In this document: in pieces, positions 49,951 to 59,257 of the stretch
Layout of the letters: each line of letters starts with the position of its first letter
Position numbering within the stretch: position 1 is the stretch's first letter
Notes under the pieces: model-generated
Database searches by the model: none
The model's input: the letters and a program-made list of their open reading frames with translations, nothing else
What the model was told of the DNA's origin: nothing
Program-made: the position numbers and the translations under genes
Assembly: GCF_964266745.1 (NCBI RefSeq)
Contig: NZ_CAXWGX010000001.1
Coordinates: forward strand, 186,001 to 250,000
Reading direction: 5' to 3'
Source: Propionicimonas sp020161015
GTDB taxonomy: Bacteria > Actinomycetota > Actinomycetes > Propionibacteriales > Propionibacteriaceae
DNA length: 64,000 bases

Positions 49951-51134
49951 GCGTGGGCGCCAACGAACTGCTGGCCTCGATCGGGGACGTCGGCCGGACG
50001 CCCGGCGGCGGGTACACCCGGCTGGCCTGGGACCCGGCGACGATGGCGCTGCGCGAGTGGTTCGCCGGGGAGGCGCTGGCGCTGGGGCTCGACCTCGTCG
50101 AGGACGGCAACGGCAACCAGCTCGCCTGGTGGGGGCACGGCCCGGACGCGCTGCTGGTGGGCTCGCACCTGGACTCCGTCCCCGAGGGCGGGCCTCTGGA
50201 CGGGCCGCTGGGCGTGGCCTCCGCCCTGGCCGCTGTGGGCGCGCTGAAGGCCTCGGGCTGGACCCCCTCGCGCCCCCTGGCGGTGGCCAACTTCACCGAC
50301 GAGGAGGGCGGCCGCTTCGGGATCGCCTGCCTGGGCTCGCGGCTGGCCACCGGCGCGATCGCGCCGGGGACCGCGCTGGGGCTGCGCGACGAGGACGGCA
50401 CGTCGCTCGCCGAGGCCATGCAGGCGCAGGGGCGCGACCCTCGCGCCGCGGGTCCCGCCGACTGGCTGACCGACGTGAAGTACTACGTTGAGCTACACGT
50501 CGAGCAAGGCCGCTGGCTCGCTCCCCACGGGGCGGCCGTCGGCGTCGCGTCGGCGATCTGGCCGCACGGCCGCTACCGCTTCGAGTTCTGCGGACAGGGC
50601 AACCACGCCGGCGCCACAGCGATGGCCGACCGGCACGACCCGATGCTCGCCTACGCCGCCACCGTGCTGGCTGCCCGCGAGCTGGCGTCCGCGTCCGGGC
50701 AGCGCGCCACCCTGGGGCGCCTCCGCGTGGAGCCGGGCAGCACCAACTCCATCCCGTCCCGCGTGACCGCCTGGCTGGACGCCCGCGCGTCCGACCAGGG
50801 CGAGCTCGAGGCCCTCGTCGCCGGCATCACCGCGCGCGCGGAGGCCGCGGCGGCCGCCGACGGCACGACCGTGGCGCTGACGCCGGAGTCGGTCACCGGC
50901 GCGGTCGAGTTCGACCACGCCCTGCGCCACCGGCTCGCCGGCCTGCTGGACGCCCCGGTCCTTGCGACCGGCGCCGGGCACGACGCGGGCATCCTCGCCG
51001 CGCAGCTGCCGACGGCGATGCTCTTCGTCCGCAACCCCACCGGGGTCTCCCACGCCCCACAGGAGTCCGCGACGCCAGAGGACATCGACGAGGGCGTCGC
51101 GGCCCTCACCCGGGTGATCGGGGAACTCGGATGA
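49947..51134 (+). CDS. M20-family amidohydrolase (AllC/N-carbamoyl amino acid hydrolase-like) in the hut operon
   Basis: A 395-aa zinc-dependent M20D/AllC-type hydrolase. Metal ligands and signature: GSHLDSVPEGGPLDGPLGV, TDEEGGRFG, ELHVEQGRWL, QGNHAGATAMADRHDP (dimer-interface His), GAGHDAGIL and NPTGVSHAPQE. The family cleaves N-carbamoyl or formimino-type C-N bonds. The operon lacks HutG, so this enzyme may release glutamate from N-formylglutamate or formiminoglutamate. No allantoin or purine-catabolism gene is near, which argues against true allantoate amidohydrolase. GTG 49947 overlaps hutU; GTG 49953 is an alternative. Confidence 0.85.
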   Translation: MSVGANELLASIGDVGRTPGGGYTRLAWDPATMALREWFAGEALALGLDLVEDGNGNQLAWWGHGPDALLVGSHLDSVPEGGPLDGPLGVASALAAVGALKASGWTPSRPLAVANFTDEEGGRFGIACLGSRLATGAIAPGTALGLRDEDGTSLAEAMQAQGRDPRAAGPADWLTDVKYYVELHVEQGRWLAPHGAAVGVASAIWPHGRYRFEFCGQGNHAGATAMADRHDPMLAYAATVLAARELASASGQRATLGRLRVEPGSTNSIPSRVTAWLDARASDQGELEALVAGITARAEAAAAADGTTVALTPESVTGAVEFDHALRHRLAGLLDAPVLATGAGHDAGILAAQLPTAMLFVRNPTGVSHAPQESATPEDIDEGVAALTRVIGELG

Positions 51135-52255
51135 GGTCCCACCCGGCCTTCGCCGACTGCCACTCCCACGCGTTCCACCGGGCGCTGCGGGGGCGCGCCG
51201 TCGGCGGCGCGGACTTCTGGGGCTGGCGCGACGGCATGTACGCGGTCGCCCAGGCGCTCGACCCCGACCTCTACCACCGGCTGGCCAGGGCGACCTTCGC
51301 GGAGATGGCGCTCGCCGGGATCGGGGCCGTCGGCGAGTTCCACTACCTGCACCACGGGCCGGGAGGCGTGCCGTACGACGACCCCCATGCGATGGCCGAC
51401 GCCGTGGTCGCCGCGGCCTGGGAGGTCGGGGTGCGGATCTGCCTGCTCGACACCTGCTACCTGCGCGCGGGCTTCGCCGGCGAGCAGCTGCACCCCGCGC
51501 AGCTCCGCTTCGTGCACGGTGACGCGGACGAGTGGGCCGCCGGCGTCGCCGGCCTGGCCGCCCGGTACGCCGGCAACCCGGCCGTCGTCGTCGGGACCGC
51601 CATCCACTCCGTGCGCGCCGTCGACGAGGCGTCCCTGCCGGTGGTCGCCGCGGCCCTCCCGGACGCGCCGCTGCACGTGCACGTGTCCGAGCAGCCCGCG
51701 GAGAACGAGGCCTGCCTCGCGGCGACCGGACGCACCCCGGTGGGCCTGCTGGCCGACGCGGGGGTGTGGGAGCCCCGGACGACCGCCGTCCACGCCACCC
51801 ACCTCTCCGACGCCGACATCGCCACGCTGGGCGCCGCGGGCGGGTACGCCTGCTTCTGCCCCACCACGGAGGCGGAGCTGGCCGACGGCATCGGCCCGAG
51901 CACACGGCTGCGCGATGCCGGGGTGCGGATCACCCTCGGCTCGGACTCGAACACCGTCATCGACATGTTCGCCGAGGCCCGCGGGCTCGCCATGAACGAA
52001 CGCCTGGCGTCCGGGCGCCGCGAGGGCTGGACGGCAGCCGAGTTGTGGCGGGCCGCGACCACCGACGGCGCCGCGTCGCTCGGCTTCGACGGGCTCGGCG
52101 GGTTCGAGCTCGCCGGTTCGGTACGCACCGCCGGTGCGCCGGAACCGCTGTGGGCGGCGTCCGCCGCCGACGTGGTGGCCCCCGACGGGCTCGACCCGGA
52201 GTGGGTGCGTGCCGAACTGTCCGCCGTCGTCGACGAGGTCTGGAGGCGCGTGTGA
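51131..52255 (+). CDS. hutF: formimidoylglutamate deiminase, shortened
   Basis: A 374-aa amidohydrolase-superfamily enzyme converting N-formimidoyl-L-glutamate to N-formyl-L-glutamate + ammonia. Metal and catalytic residues are present: His11 and His13 (CHSHAFHRAL), His182/184 (HVHVSEQ), His224 region (VHATHLSDADI) and Asp272 (GSDSNT). It begins directly at the first metal motif, so about 60-70 N-terminal residues forming one half of the beta-sandwich domain are missing, and the C-terminal half of that domain also looks shortened. The barrel is intact. ATG overlaps the M20 stop by 4 bp, so the short N-terminus is not an annotation choice. Confidence 0.88.
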   Translation: MRSHPAFADCHSHAFHRALRGRAVGGADFWGWRDGMYAVAQALDPDLYHRLARATFAEMALAGIGAVGEFHYLHHGPGGVPYDDPHAMADAVVAAAWEVGVRICLLDTCYLRAGFAGEQLHPAQLRFVHGDADEWAAGVAGLAARYAGNPAVVVGTAIHSVRAVDEASLPVVAAALPDAPLHVHVSEQPAENEACLAATGRTPVGLLADAGVWEPRTTAVHATHLSDADIATLGAAGGYACFCPTTEAELADGIGPSTRLRDAGVRITLGSDSNTVIDMFAEARGLAMNERLASGRREGWTAAELWRAATTDGAASLGFDGLGGFELAGSVRTAGAPEPLWAASAADVVAPDGLDPEWVRAELSAVVDEVWRRV

Positions 52256-53406
52256 GCGTCGTGGAGAAGGCGCCGGAGAGCCTGGTCGTCACCGGCATCG
52301 GCGAACTGGTCACCTGGGAGGCCGAGCGTCCCGTGCGGCACGACGCCGCCCTGGTCGTGCAGGACGGGCGGGTTGCCTGGGTGGGCGACACCGCGGACGC
52401 GCCCGCGGCCGACCACGCGCTGGACGCGGGCGGCGCCACCGTGGTGCCGGGCTTCGTCGACTCCCACACCCACCTCGTGTTCGCCGGCGACCGGGCGGAG
52501 GAGTTCGCCGCGCGGATGGCCGGCCGGCCGTACGAGGCAGGCGGGATCCGGACGACCGTCGCGGCGACGCGGGCGGCCGCAGAGGACGACCTCGACCGCC
52601 TCGCCCGCGCCCGGCTCGCCGAGCTGCGCGCGCAGGGCACGACCACCGTGGAGATCAAGAGCGGCTACGGCCTCGACACCGCCACGGAGGAGCGGCTGCT
52701 CCGCGTCGCGCACCGGCTCACCCAGGAGACGACCTTCCTCGGCGCGCACGTCGTCCCTTCCGGGCAGGACGCCGACGCCTACGTCGACCTCGTCACGGGC
52801 GAGATGCTCGCCCGCTGCGCACCGCACGCGAAGTGGGTGGACGTGTTCTGCGAGCGGGGGGCGTTCGACGCGGACCAGGCGAGGACCGTGCTCGCCGCCG
52901 GCATGGCGGCCGGCCTCCAGCCGCGGGTGCACGCCAACCAGCTCGGCCACGGGCCCGGCGTCCAGCTGGCCTGCGAGCTGGGCGCGGCCGCCGCCGACCA
53001 CTGCACCTACCTCAGCGACGCCGACGTGGGCGCCCTCGCCGGGACCGGCGTGGTGGCCGGGCTGCTGCCCGGTGTCGAGTTCTCCACCCGTCACCCCTAC
53101 CCGGACGCCCGCCGCCTGCTGGACGCCGGCGTGCGGATCGCCCTGGCCACCGACTGCAACCCGGGCACCTCCTACACGTCGTCGATCCCGTTCTGCATCG
53201 CGCTCGCCGTGCGCGAGATGGGGCTCACCCCGACGGAGGCGCTCCGTGCCGCCACCGAGGGCGGGGCCGCGTCCCTGCGTCGCACCGATGTCGGGCACCT
53301 GCGCGTCGGCGCCCGCGCGGACCTCGTCCTGCTGGACGCGCCCAGCCACGTCCACCTGGCCTACCGGCCGGGCGTCCCGCTGGTGACCCGGGTGCTGGCC
53401 TCCTGA
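52252..53406 (+). CDS. hutI: imidazolonepropionase
   Basis: A 384-aa metal-dependent amidohydrolase (imidazolone propionate to N-formimidoylglutamate). It has both halves of the beta-sandwich plus barrel: VVPGFVDSHTHLVFAGDRAEEF (HxH), TTVEIKSGYGLDT with the carboxylated-Lys region, VHANQLGH, DHCTYLSDAD and ATDCNPGTSYTSS. It starts with GTG overlapping the hutF stop by 4 bp. It is the last gene of the five-gene hut operon. Confidence 0.96.
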   Translation: MSVVEKAPESLVVTGIGELVTWEAERPVRHDAALVVQDGRVAWVGDTADAPAADHALDAGGATVVPGFVDSHTHLVFAGDRAEEFAARMAGRPYEAGGIRTTVAATRAAAEDDLDRLARARLAELRAQGTTTVEIKSGYGLDTATEERLLRVAHRLTQETTFLGAHVVPSGQDADAYVDLVTGEMLARCAPHAKWVDVFCERGAFDADQARTVLAAGMAAGLQPRVHANQLGHGPGVQLACELGAAAADHCTYLSDADVGALAGTGVVAGLLPGVEFSTRHPYPDARRLLDAGVRIALATDCNPGTSYTSSIPFCIALAVREMGLTPTEALRAATEGGAASLRRTDVGHLRVGARADLVLLDAPSHVHLAYRPGVPLVTRVLAS

Positions 53407-53436
53407 GCCACCCCTCACCCGGGGCGGGCCGACGGG

Positions 53437-54531
53437 TCAGGACTCGCGGACGCCGGGAGTGACGAACGGCGGCTTGACGACCTCGAACGGCTCCAGGCGG
53501 TCGCGGACCACCACGTCGACGGTGTGGCCGACGGCCACCGAGCGGTCGAGGAGCGCCAGCGCGATGCCCGTGCCCAGGGTGGGCGAGAACGTGCCCGAGG
53601 TGACCTCGCCGACGTCCGCGCCGCCGGCCTGCACGCGCATGTGCGGACGCGGGATGCCGCGCCCCAGGGCCTTCAGGCCGCGTAGCAGCGGGCCGGACTT
53701 CGCCTCCCGCTGTGCGCGCAGCGCGTCCGCGCCCCAGAAGGACGGCTTGGCCCAGCCGACGGCCCAGCCGAGGTTGGCCATCACCGGCGAGATCTCCGGG
53801 CTCAGGTCGTGGCCGTGGAGCGGGTAGCCCATCTCGGTGCGCAGGGTGTCCCGGGCCCCGAGCCCGCAGGGCAGGATGTCGTACTCGGCGCCGGCGGCGA
53901 GGACCGCGTCCCACAGCGGCGCTGCGGCCTCGGCGGGGACGACCAGCTCGTAGCCCCGCTCACCGGTGTAGCCGGTGCGGCAGACGATCAGCCCGCTTCC
54001 GCCCCACGTGCCGCTGGCGAAGCTCATGTAGTCCTGGCCGACCGGCAGCCCGAGCGCCGACAGCACCTCGTCGGAGCTGGTGCCCTGGACGGCGATGACC
54101 GCGTGCGCGGTGTGCTCGTTGACCACCTCGACGCCGGCCGGGGCCGCCTCGGACAGCAGGCGCACCACCGTGGTGGTGTTGGCGGCGTTGGGGATCAGGA
54201 ACACCTCCTCCGGCGAGATCAGGTAGGCGATCAGGTCGTCCACCACTCCCCCGTCCGCCGCGCACAGCAGGTTGTACTGCGCCTGCCCGGGGCCGATGCG
54301 GTCGAGGTCGTTGGTCAGGCAGGCGTTGACGAACGCCGCCGCCCCCGCCCCACGGACCCGGGCCTTGCCGAGGTGGCTGACGTCGAAGACGCCGACGGCG
54401 GACCGCACCGCGCGGTGCTCGGCGACGACACCGGAGTACTGCAGTGGCATCAGCCAGCCGCCGAACTCGGAGAACTTTGCGCCGAGGGCGACGTGCCGGT
54501 CGTGCAGGGGCGAGGTGAGCGGTTCGGTCAT
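53437..54531 (-). CDS. gcvT: glycine cleavage system T protein (aminomethyltransferase)
   Basis: A 364-aa THF-dependent aminomethyltransferase. Family text: PLHDRHVALGAKFSEFGGWLMPLQY, VFDVSHLGKARV, NDLDRIGPGQAQYNLLC, GGVVDDLIAYL, CRTGYTGERGYEL (folate site), GLGARDTLRTEMGYPLHGHDL and the C-terminal barrel GEVTSGTFSPTLG. ATG with AGGAAGGG upstream. gcvP and gcvH are not in this window. It is convergent with hutI; glycine from threonine aldolase could feed it. Confidence 0.95.
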   Translation of the reverse strand: MTEPLTSPLHDRHVALGAKFSEFGGWLMPLQYSGVVAEHRAVRSAVGVFDVSHLGKARVRGAGAAAFVNACLTNDLDRIGPGQAQYNLLCAADGGVVDDLIAYLISPEEVFLIPNAANTTTVVRLLSEAAPAGVEVVNEHTAHAVIAVQGTSSDEVLSALGLPVGQDYMSFASGTWGGSGLIVCRTGYTGERGYELVVPAEAAAPLWDAVLAAGAEYDILPCGLGARDTLRTEMGYPLHGHDLSPEISPVMANLGWAVGWAKPSFWGADALRAQREAKSGPLLRGLKALGRGIPRPHMRVQAGGADVGEVTSGTFSPTLGTGIALALLDRSVAVGHTVDVVVRDRLEPFEVVKPPFVTPGVRES

Positions 54532-54561
54532 CGGTGGCCCTTCCTGTCGGGGTCAGCCTAG

Positions 54562-55686
54562 CTAGAGCGACCGGCGCAGGATCTCGGCGAGGTCGTCCGC
54601 GGTCACGGCGACCGGGTTGCCCTTCGTGCTGGACGCGGAGGCCGCCGCTGCGGCCACCGGCGCGATCGCGTCCTCGGTGAGGCCGAGGGCGGCCAGCCCG
54701 GGGACGCCGAGCTCCGCGGTGCTCTCGTTCCACCAGTCCAGGAGGGCTGTCGGGTCGTCGCGGCCGGTGAGGAGGGCGGCGACCTCCGCGTAGCGCGCGA
54801 CGACCGCGTCCGTGCCGTGGGCGAGGTTGAACTCGCAGACCTCCACCATCACGCTCGCCGTGAGGGCGCCGTGCGGCGCGCCCAGGTGGCCGCCGAGCGG
54901 CCCGGCGAGCCCGTGGGCCGCGCCCAGCTTGCCGTTGGCCAGCGCCAGCCCGGACAGCAGCGAGCACAGGGCGACGTCGGTCCGCGCGCCCAGGTCGGTG
55001 CCGTCGTCGTAGGCCCGCCGCAGCCCGGATCCGGCGCGCCGGATGCCCTCGCGGCAGAACCCGTCGGTGAGCGGGTTCGCGAACGGGGAGACGAACGGCT
55101 CGATGCACTGCACGAGGGCGTCGAGCCCGGCGTGGGCGGTGACCGACGGCGGGCACTCCAGGGTCAGCGCCGGGTCGACGATGGCCACCCGGGCCAGCAT
55201 GGACGGCGAGCGGAGGCTGACCTTCACGCGGTGCTCGGTCGAGGTCACCACCCCGTTCGCCGTGACCTCCGAGCCGGTGCCGGCGGTGGTGGGGACGGCG
55301 ACGAACGGCAGGCACGGGGCCGCGAGCGGCCGGCCCTCGCCGATGACCTCCGCGTAGTCGAGGGGGTCACCGCCGTTGGTCACCAGCGCCGCGACGATCT
55401 TGGCCGCGTCGAGCACGGCCCCGCCCCCGATGCCGACCACGACGTCCGCCCCGTGCTCGCGCGCGGCCTGTGCCCCGGCCCGCACGACCTCCATCGTCGG
55501 CTCCCCGCTCACGGGGAAGGTGGCCGCGCCGGGGAGCGTGTCGATCAGGCGCTCGTGGCGGGACGGGTCGGAGCCGGTGCACACGAAGGGACGGGAGCCC
55601 AGGGCCGCCACGGCGGCGGCGAGCTCGGAGCTGCGTCCGGCGCCGAAACGGATGCTGGCGGCGGTGGCGAAGGTGAAGGAGGTCAC
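54562..55686 (-). CDS. iron-containing alcohol dehydrogenase (maleylacetate reductase-like)
   Basis: A 374-aa group III metal-dependent alcohol dehydrogenase. Dinucleotide motif VVVGIGGGAVLDAAK, VPTTAGTGSEVTANGVV, metal ligands in DALVQCIEPFVSPFANP and HGLAGPLGGHLGAPHG. Full length for the family. It reduces aldehydes/ketones or oxidises alcohols with NAD; the substrate is not predictable. GTG 55684-55686 is chosen because CAGACT lies 6 nt upstream and homology starts there. Confidence 0.88.
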   Translation of the reverse strand: MTSFTFATAASIRFGAGRSSELAAAVAALGSRPFVCTGSDPSRHERLIDTLPGAATFPVSGEPTMEVVRAGAQAAREHGADVVVGIGGGAVLDAAKIVAALVTNGGDPLDYAEVIGEGRPLAAPCLPFVAVPTTAGTGSEVTANGVVTSTEHRVKVSLRSPSMLARVAIVDPALTLECPPSVTAHAGLDALVQCIEPFVSPFANPLTDGFCREGIRRAGSGLRRAYDDGTDLGARTDVALCSLLSGLALANGKLGAAHGLAGPLGGHLGAPHGALTASVMVEVCEFNLAHGTDAVVARYAEVAALLTGRDDPTALLDWWNESTAELGVPGLAALGLTEDAIAPVAAAAASASSTKGNPVAVTADDLAEILRRSL

Positions 55687-55854
55687 GGGTGCAGTCTGCC
55701 CCACCGCGGACCGCGGCGCGGGCCTCCGCGCGGTCGCCCGGCCGTCCGCGGAGGCGCCGTCCGGCTTCGGGACCGGTTCTGGAACATCCCTGCCGGAGTC
55801 GGGACTAGCCTTAGGAGTCGCAGCAGACCTGGCGATGTGCAGAGAGGACCTTTC

Positions 55855-57351
55855 GTGCCGACCACCGATGTTCCCCCGATCACCTTGTCAGCGAGCGTTC
55901 CCCGGCAGCTGGACGCGCTCGTGGTCGGACTCGCGGAGGCGAGTGACGCAGAGATCCTGATCGGCCTCCCCGAGGACGTGGCGAAGAGCCTGTCGAAGAC
56001 CACCGGGCTGGAGCCGATCGCGCTCGCCCGCCGCTTCGGCGCGTCGGCGAAGCCCGGCAGGACCGCCCTGCTCGCCGGTCCCGCCGGCCTGCGCGTCGTG
56101 GTCGTGGGGGTCGGCCCCATCGACGTCACGCCCGAACAGGTCCGCCGCGCCGTGGGTGCCGCCGTCCGCCTCGTGGCCGGGCTGCCCGCGTCCGCACCGC
56201 AGGTGGTCGCGATCAGCCTGGAGACCGCGGAGCCGCAGGTCATCAAGGGCGCAGCGGAGGGCGCCCTGCTCGGCGCGTACTCCTACCGTCCGGCCACCGG
56301 CGAGGCCGCGGGCATCAGCCAGCTCGTGCTGGTGAGCCCCAGCCGCAAGCCCGAGGCCCGGCAGGCGCTCGACCTTGCCGCGACCACGGCGAAGGCCGTG
56401 AACACCGCCCGCGACTGGGTGAACACCCCCGCCAACCTGCTCTACCCGGAGAGCTTCGCCGACGACGCGCGCCAACTGGCCCGTGGGGCGAAGATCGGCA
56501 TCGAGCTGTGGGACGACAAGGCGCTGGAGCGAGACGGCTTCGGCGGCATCCTCGCCGTCGGCGGCGGCTCGCACCGCAAGCCCCGGCTGCTGAAGCTCTC
56601 CTACGCCCCGCGCGGCGCCCGCTTCCACCTCGCCCTGATCGGCAAGGGCATCACCTTCGACGCGGGCGGGCTCGACCTGAAGACCGCCGACGGCATGTAC
56701 ACCATGAAGTGCGACATGGCCGGCGCCGCCGCCATCCTCGCCGCGGTCACCGCGATCGCCGAGCTGGGGCTGCGGATCCGGGTGACCGCCTGGGCTGCCA
56801 TGGCGGAGAACATGCCCTCCGGGACGGCCTTCCGGCCCTCGGACGTGCTCACGATGTACGGCGGGAAGACCGTCGAGAACGGCAACTCCGACGCCGAGGG
56901 CCGCCTGGTGATGGCGGACGCGCTCGCGAAGGCCTCGGAGGAGAAGCCCGACCTGGTGCTCGACGTCGCGACGCTCACCGGGGCGTGCATGGTGGCGCTC
57001 GGCGAGCGGGTCGCCGGCCTGATGGCCCGCGACGACCAGACCGCCGACCTGGTGCTGGACGCGGCGGAGGCCGCCGGCGAGCAGTTCTGGCAGCTCCCCA
57101 TCCCCGAGGACGCGCGGCCCAAGCTCGAGTCCAAGGTGGCCGACCTGAAGTCGACCGGGGACAAGTACGGCGGCGCGCTCACGGCCGCGGCGTTCCTGTC
57201 CGAGTTCGTCCCCACGGACATCCCGTGGGGCCACCTCGACATCGCCGGGCCGGCGTTCAACTCCGGCGCAGCCTACGACTACACCCCCTCCGGCGGGACG
57301 GGCGCCGCGGTGCGCACCCTGATCGCGCTGGCCCACGCCCTGGCCAACTGA
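55855..57351 (+). CDS. pepA: leucyl aminopeptidase (M17)
   Basis: A 498-aa hexameric M17 zinc/manganese aminopeptidase. N-terminal macro-like domain (about 1-165), then the catalytic domain: LIGKGITFDAGGLDLKTADG with metal Lys/Asp, MYTMKCDMAGAAAIL, and NSDAEGRLVMADAL (NTDAEGR with Thr to Ser). C-terminal GATWGHLDIAG is represented by IPWGHLDIAGPA. It recycles N-terminal residues of peptides. GTG 55855 has AGAGAGGA upstream and TAGCCT (55806-55811 region) as -10 candidate. Confidence 0.95.
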   Translation: MPTTDVPPITLSASVPRQLDALVVGLAEASDAEILIGLPEDVAKSLSKTTGLEPIALARRFGASAKPGRTALLAGPAGLRVVVVGVGPIDVTPEQVRRAVGAAVRLVAGLPASAPQVVAISLETAEPQVIKGAAEGALLGAYSYRPATGEAAGISQLVLVSPSRKPEARQALDLAATTAKAVNTARDWVNTPANLLYPESFADDARQLARGAKIGIELWDDKALERDGFGGILAVGGGSHRKPRLLKLSYAPRGARFHLALIGKGITFDAGGLDLKTADGMYTMKCDMAGAAAILAAVTAIAELGLRIRVTAWAAMAENMPSGTAFRPSDVLTMYGGKTVENGNSDAEGRLVMADALAKASEEKPDLVLDVATLTGACMVALGERVAGLMARDDQTADLVLDAAEAAGEQFWQLPIPEDARPKLESKVADLKSTGDKYGGALTAAAFLSEFVPTDIPWGHLDIAGPAFNSGAAYDYTPSGGTGAAVRTLIALAHALAN

Positions 57352-57353
57352 CG

Positions 57354-58901
57354 ATGTCCGACTACGACCTCCTCGTGGTGGGCGCCGGCGCCGCCGGACT
57401 GCTCGCCGCCGTCGCCGCGCGCCGCCTCGGCGATCGCGTGCTGGTGGTGGACTCCGGCGCCCTCGCCGGCGGCAACACCGCCAGCTCCGACGGCCGGATG
57501 TGGCTGCCGGGCAACCCCCTGGCCGCCCGGGCCGGCGGCCCGGACACCGTCGAGGAGGCGAGCAGTTACCTCGAGGCGCTCCTGGGTCCGGCCGCAACCC
57601 CGTCGTCGGCGCAGCGGCGGGCGGCGTACGTCCGCACGGCCGGGAAGGTGGCGCGCTGGCTGACGTCGTCCAACATCGCCCTCGGCGTGGTCAAGGGCGC
57701 ACCGGACGAGCGGACCGACCTGCCCGGCTCGCGCACCACGGGGCGGGTGCTCGCAGCCCAGCCGATGGACCGCCGCGTGCTGGGCGAGTGGGACGCCGCG
57801 CTGCGCCAGGCAGACGCGCCCGGCCCGCTCGCCCGCTTCCTCCCGCTCCGGCGCACCACCTCCACTCCCGGCGAGGCCCTGGTCGCCCACCTCCTGCACC
57901 GCGCGACCGCGAACGGCGTCGACCTCTGGCTGGAGTCGCCCGTGGTCGACCTGCTGGCCGGCCCGGACGGCGTCACCGGGGCGGTCGTGCGCCACGACGA
58001 TGTGGTCACCCCGGTGACCGCCACCCGCGTGCTGCTGGCCGCCGGCGGCTTCGAGCACAACCAGGGCCTGCGGGAGGAGTACCTGCCGCTGCCGACCGAC
58101 GCGGCGTGGTCGCTGTCGGGCGGCGCCAACCACGGCGACCTGCTGAACCTCGCCGTCGTGCACGGGGCGGCGACCGGCGGGCTGGACGACGCGTGGTGGG
58201 TGCCCGTGATGGTGGCCGAGGGCAGGGCGTGGTCGCTGGACGAGGTCCGCGGGCGTCCGCACTGCGTCATCGTCGACACCGCGGGCGACCGCTTCTTCGA
58301 CGAGACGCTGCCGGCCAACACCGCCGGCCGGACGCTCTACGAGCGCAGCAGGGGGGTGCGGGCCGTGCCGTCCTTCCTCGTGCTCGACAACCGCCACCGC
58401 CAGTCGGTCGAGCTCGGCCCGTGGCCCGCGGGCAGCACGCCCCGCAAGGCCCTGGACGCCGGCGAGATCGTCCGCGCGAGCACCCTCAACGACCTCGCGC
58501 AGGCCCTCGGGGTCGACCGGGCCGGCCTGCTGGGCACGGTGGTGCGCTTCAACGGCTTCGCCGCCAAGGGCAAGGACCTGGACTTCTCGCGCGGGGAGTC
58601 GGCCTCCGCCGTGGCCGCGGGCGAACGCGGGAAGCGCCGCAACGCCAGCCTGGGCAAGCTCGACAAGTCGCCGTTCTGGGCGGTCAAGGTGTACCCCGGC
58701 GACGCCGGGACCAAGGGCGGCCTCCTCATCGACGCGGACGCGCGCGTGCTGCGTCCGGACGGCACGCCGCTGGCGGGGCTGTACGCCTGCGGCGGGTCCG
58801 CTGCGTCCCTGTTCCACGGGGTCTCCCCCGCGCCGGGCGCCGCGCTCGGGTCGGCGCTGGTCGAGGCGTTCCTCGCCGCGACCCACCGTCCCCTCGACTG
58901 A
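57354..58901 (+). CDS. FAD-dependent oxidoreductase (fumarate reductase / ketosteroid dehydrogenase-like)
   Basis: A 515-aa flavoprotein of the FAD_binding_2 family. N-terminal FAD-binding motif YDLLVVGAGAAGLLAAVAARR with VVDSGALAGGNT; LLAAGGFEHNQ in the mid domain; C-terminal FAD motif GLYACGGSAASLFHG and PGAALGSALVEAFLAA. The cap-domain region (DRFFDETLPAN) corresponds to the substrate site. Substrate unknown: fumarate-like acids or 3-ketosteroids in relatives. It starts 2 bp after pepA, so the two genes are co-transcribed. Confidence 0.85.
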   Translation: MSDYDLLVVGAGAAGLLAAVAARRLGDRVLVVDSGALAGGNTASSDGRMWLPGNPLAARAGGPDTVEEASSYLEALLGPAATPSSAQRRAAYVRTAGKVARWLTSSNIALGVVKGAPDERTDLPGSRTTGRVLAAQPMDRRVLGEWDAALRQADAPGPLARFLPLRRTTSTPGEALVAHLLHRATANGVDLWLESPVVDLLAGPDGVTGAVVRHDDVVTPVTATRVLLAAGGFEHNQGLREEYLPLPTDAAWSLSGGANHGDLLNLAVVHGAATGGLDDAWWVPVMVAEGRAWSLDEVRGRPHCVIVDTAGDRFFDETLPANTAGRTLYERSRGVRAVPSFLVLDNRHRQSVELGPWPAGSTPRKALDAGEIVRASTLNDLAQALGVDRAGLLGTVVRFNGFAAKGKDLDFSRGESASAVAAGERGKRRNASLGKLDKSPFWAVKVYPGDAGTKGGLLIDADARVLRPDGTPLAGLYACGGSAASLFHGVSPAPGAALGSALVEAFLAATHRPLD

Positions 58902-58926
58902 GGCGCGAGCGCCCTGCGGGTGGAGG

Positions 58927-59250
58927 TCAGCCGGCCGAGCGTCGGCGCGCGTTGTAGTCGCGCATGCGCTGCGGGTAGCCCACCACGCCCGCGTCGTAGG
59001 CCGGGAGGCCGTGCCGGGCCGCGAAGTGGCGCGCCCACTCGACGCTGGCGACGCTGCGCCGCGTCCATTCGCCGTCGAAGGCGATCAGCAGGAGGGTTGC
59101 GCGGGTCATCGTCGTGGGTAGTTCGATGAATGCCTCGACCCCACGGCGGGTGGCGACGAAGTCCTCGAGATGGGCGACGGTCGCGGGCTCCATGGCGGCC
59201 TCGCGACCACCGCCGGCGGCCCGCCCGCGCTTTCTTGAGAACCAGCCCAC
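58927..59250 (-). CDS. small conserved actinobacterial protein
   Basis: A 107-aa cytoplasmic protein: MGWFSRKRGRAAGG, then VAHLEDFVATRRGVEAFIEL, TLLLIAFDGEWTRRSV, and LPAYDAGVVGYPQRMRDY. A protein of this type is commonly encoded divergently from sucB in actinobacteria. GTG 59248-59250 is preferred to ATG 59257-59259 because homologues begin MGWFSRK and because CATAAT lies exactly 7 nt upstream, matching a leaderless promoter. Function unknown. Confidence 0.75.
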   Translation of the reverse strand: MGWFSRKRGRAAGGGREAAMEPATVAHLEDFVATRRGVEAFIELPTTMTRATLLLIAFDGEWTRRSVASVEWARHFAARHGLPAYDAGVVGYPQRMRDYNARRRSAG

Positions 59251-59257
59251 GGCGCCC

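Noticed and set aside
49947..51134. Allantoate amidohydrolase of purine degradation
   Set aside because: It is embedded in the hut operon and no allantoinase, ureidoglycolate or urate genes are near; general family kept, purine role not.
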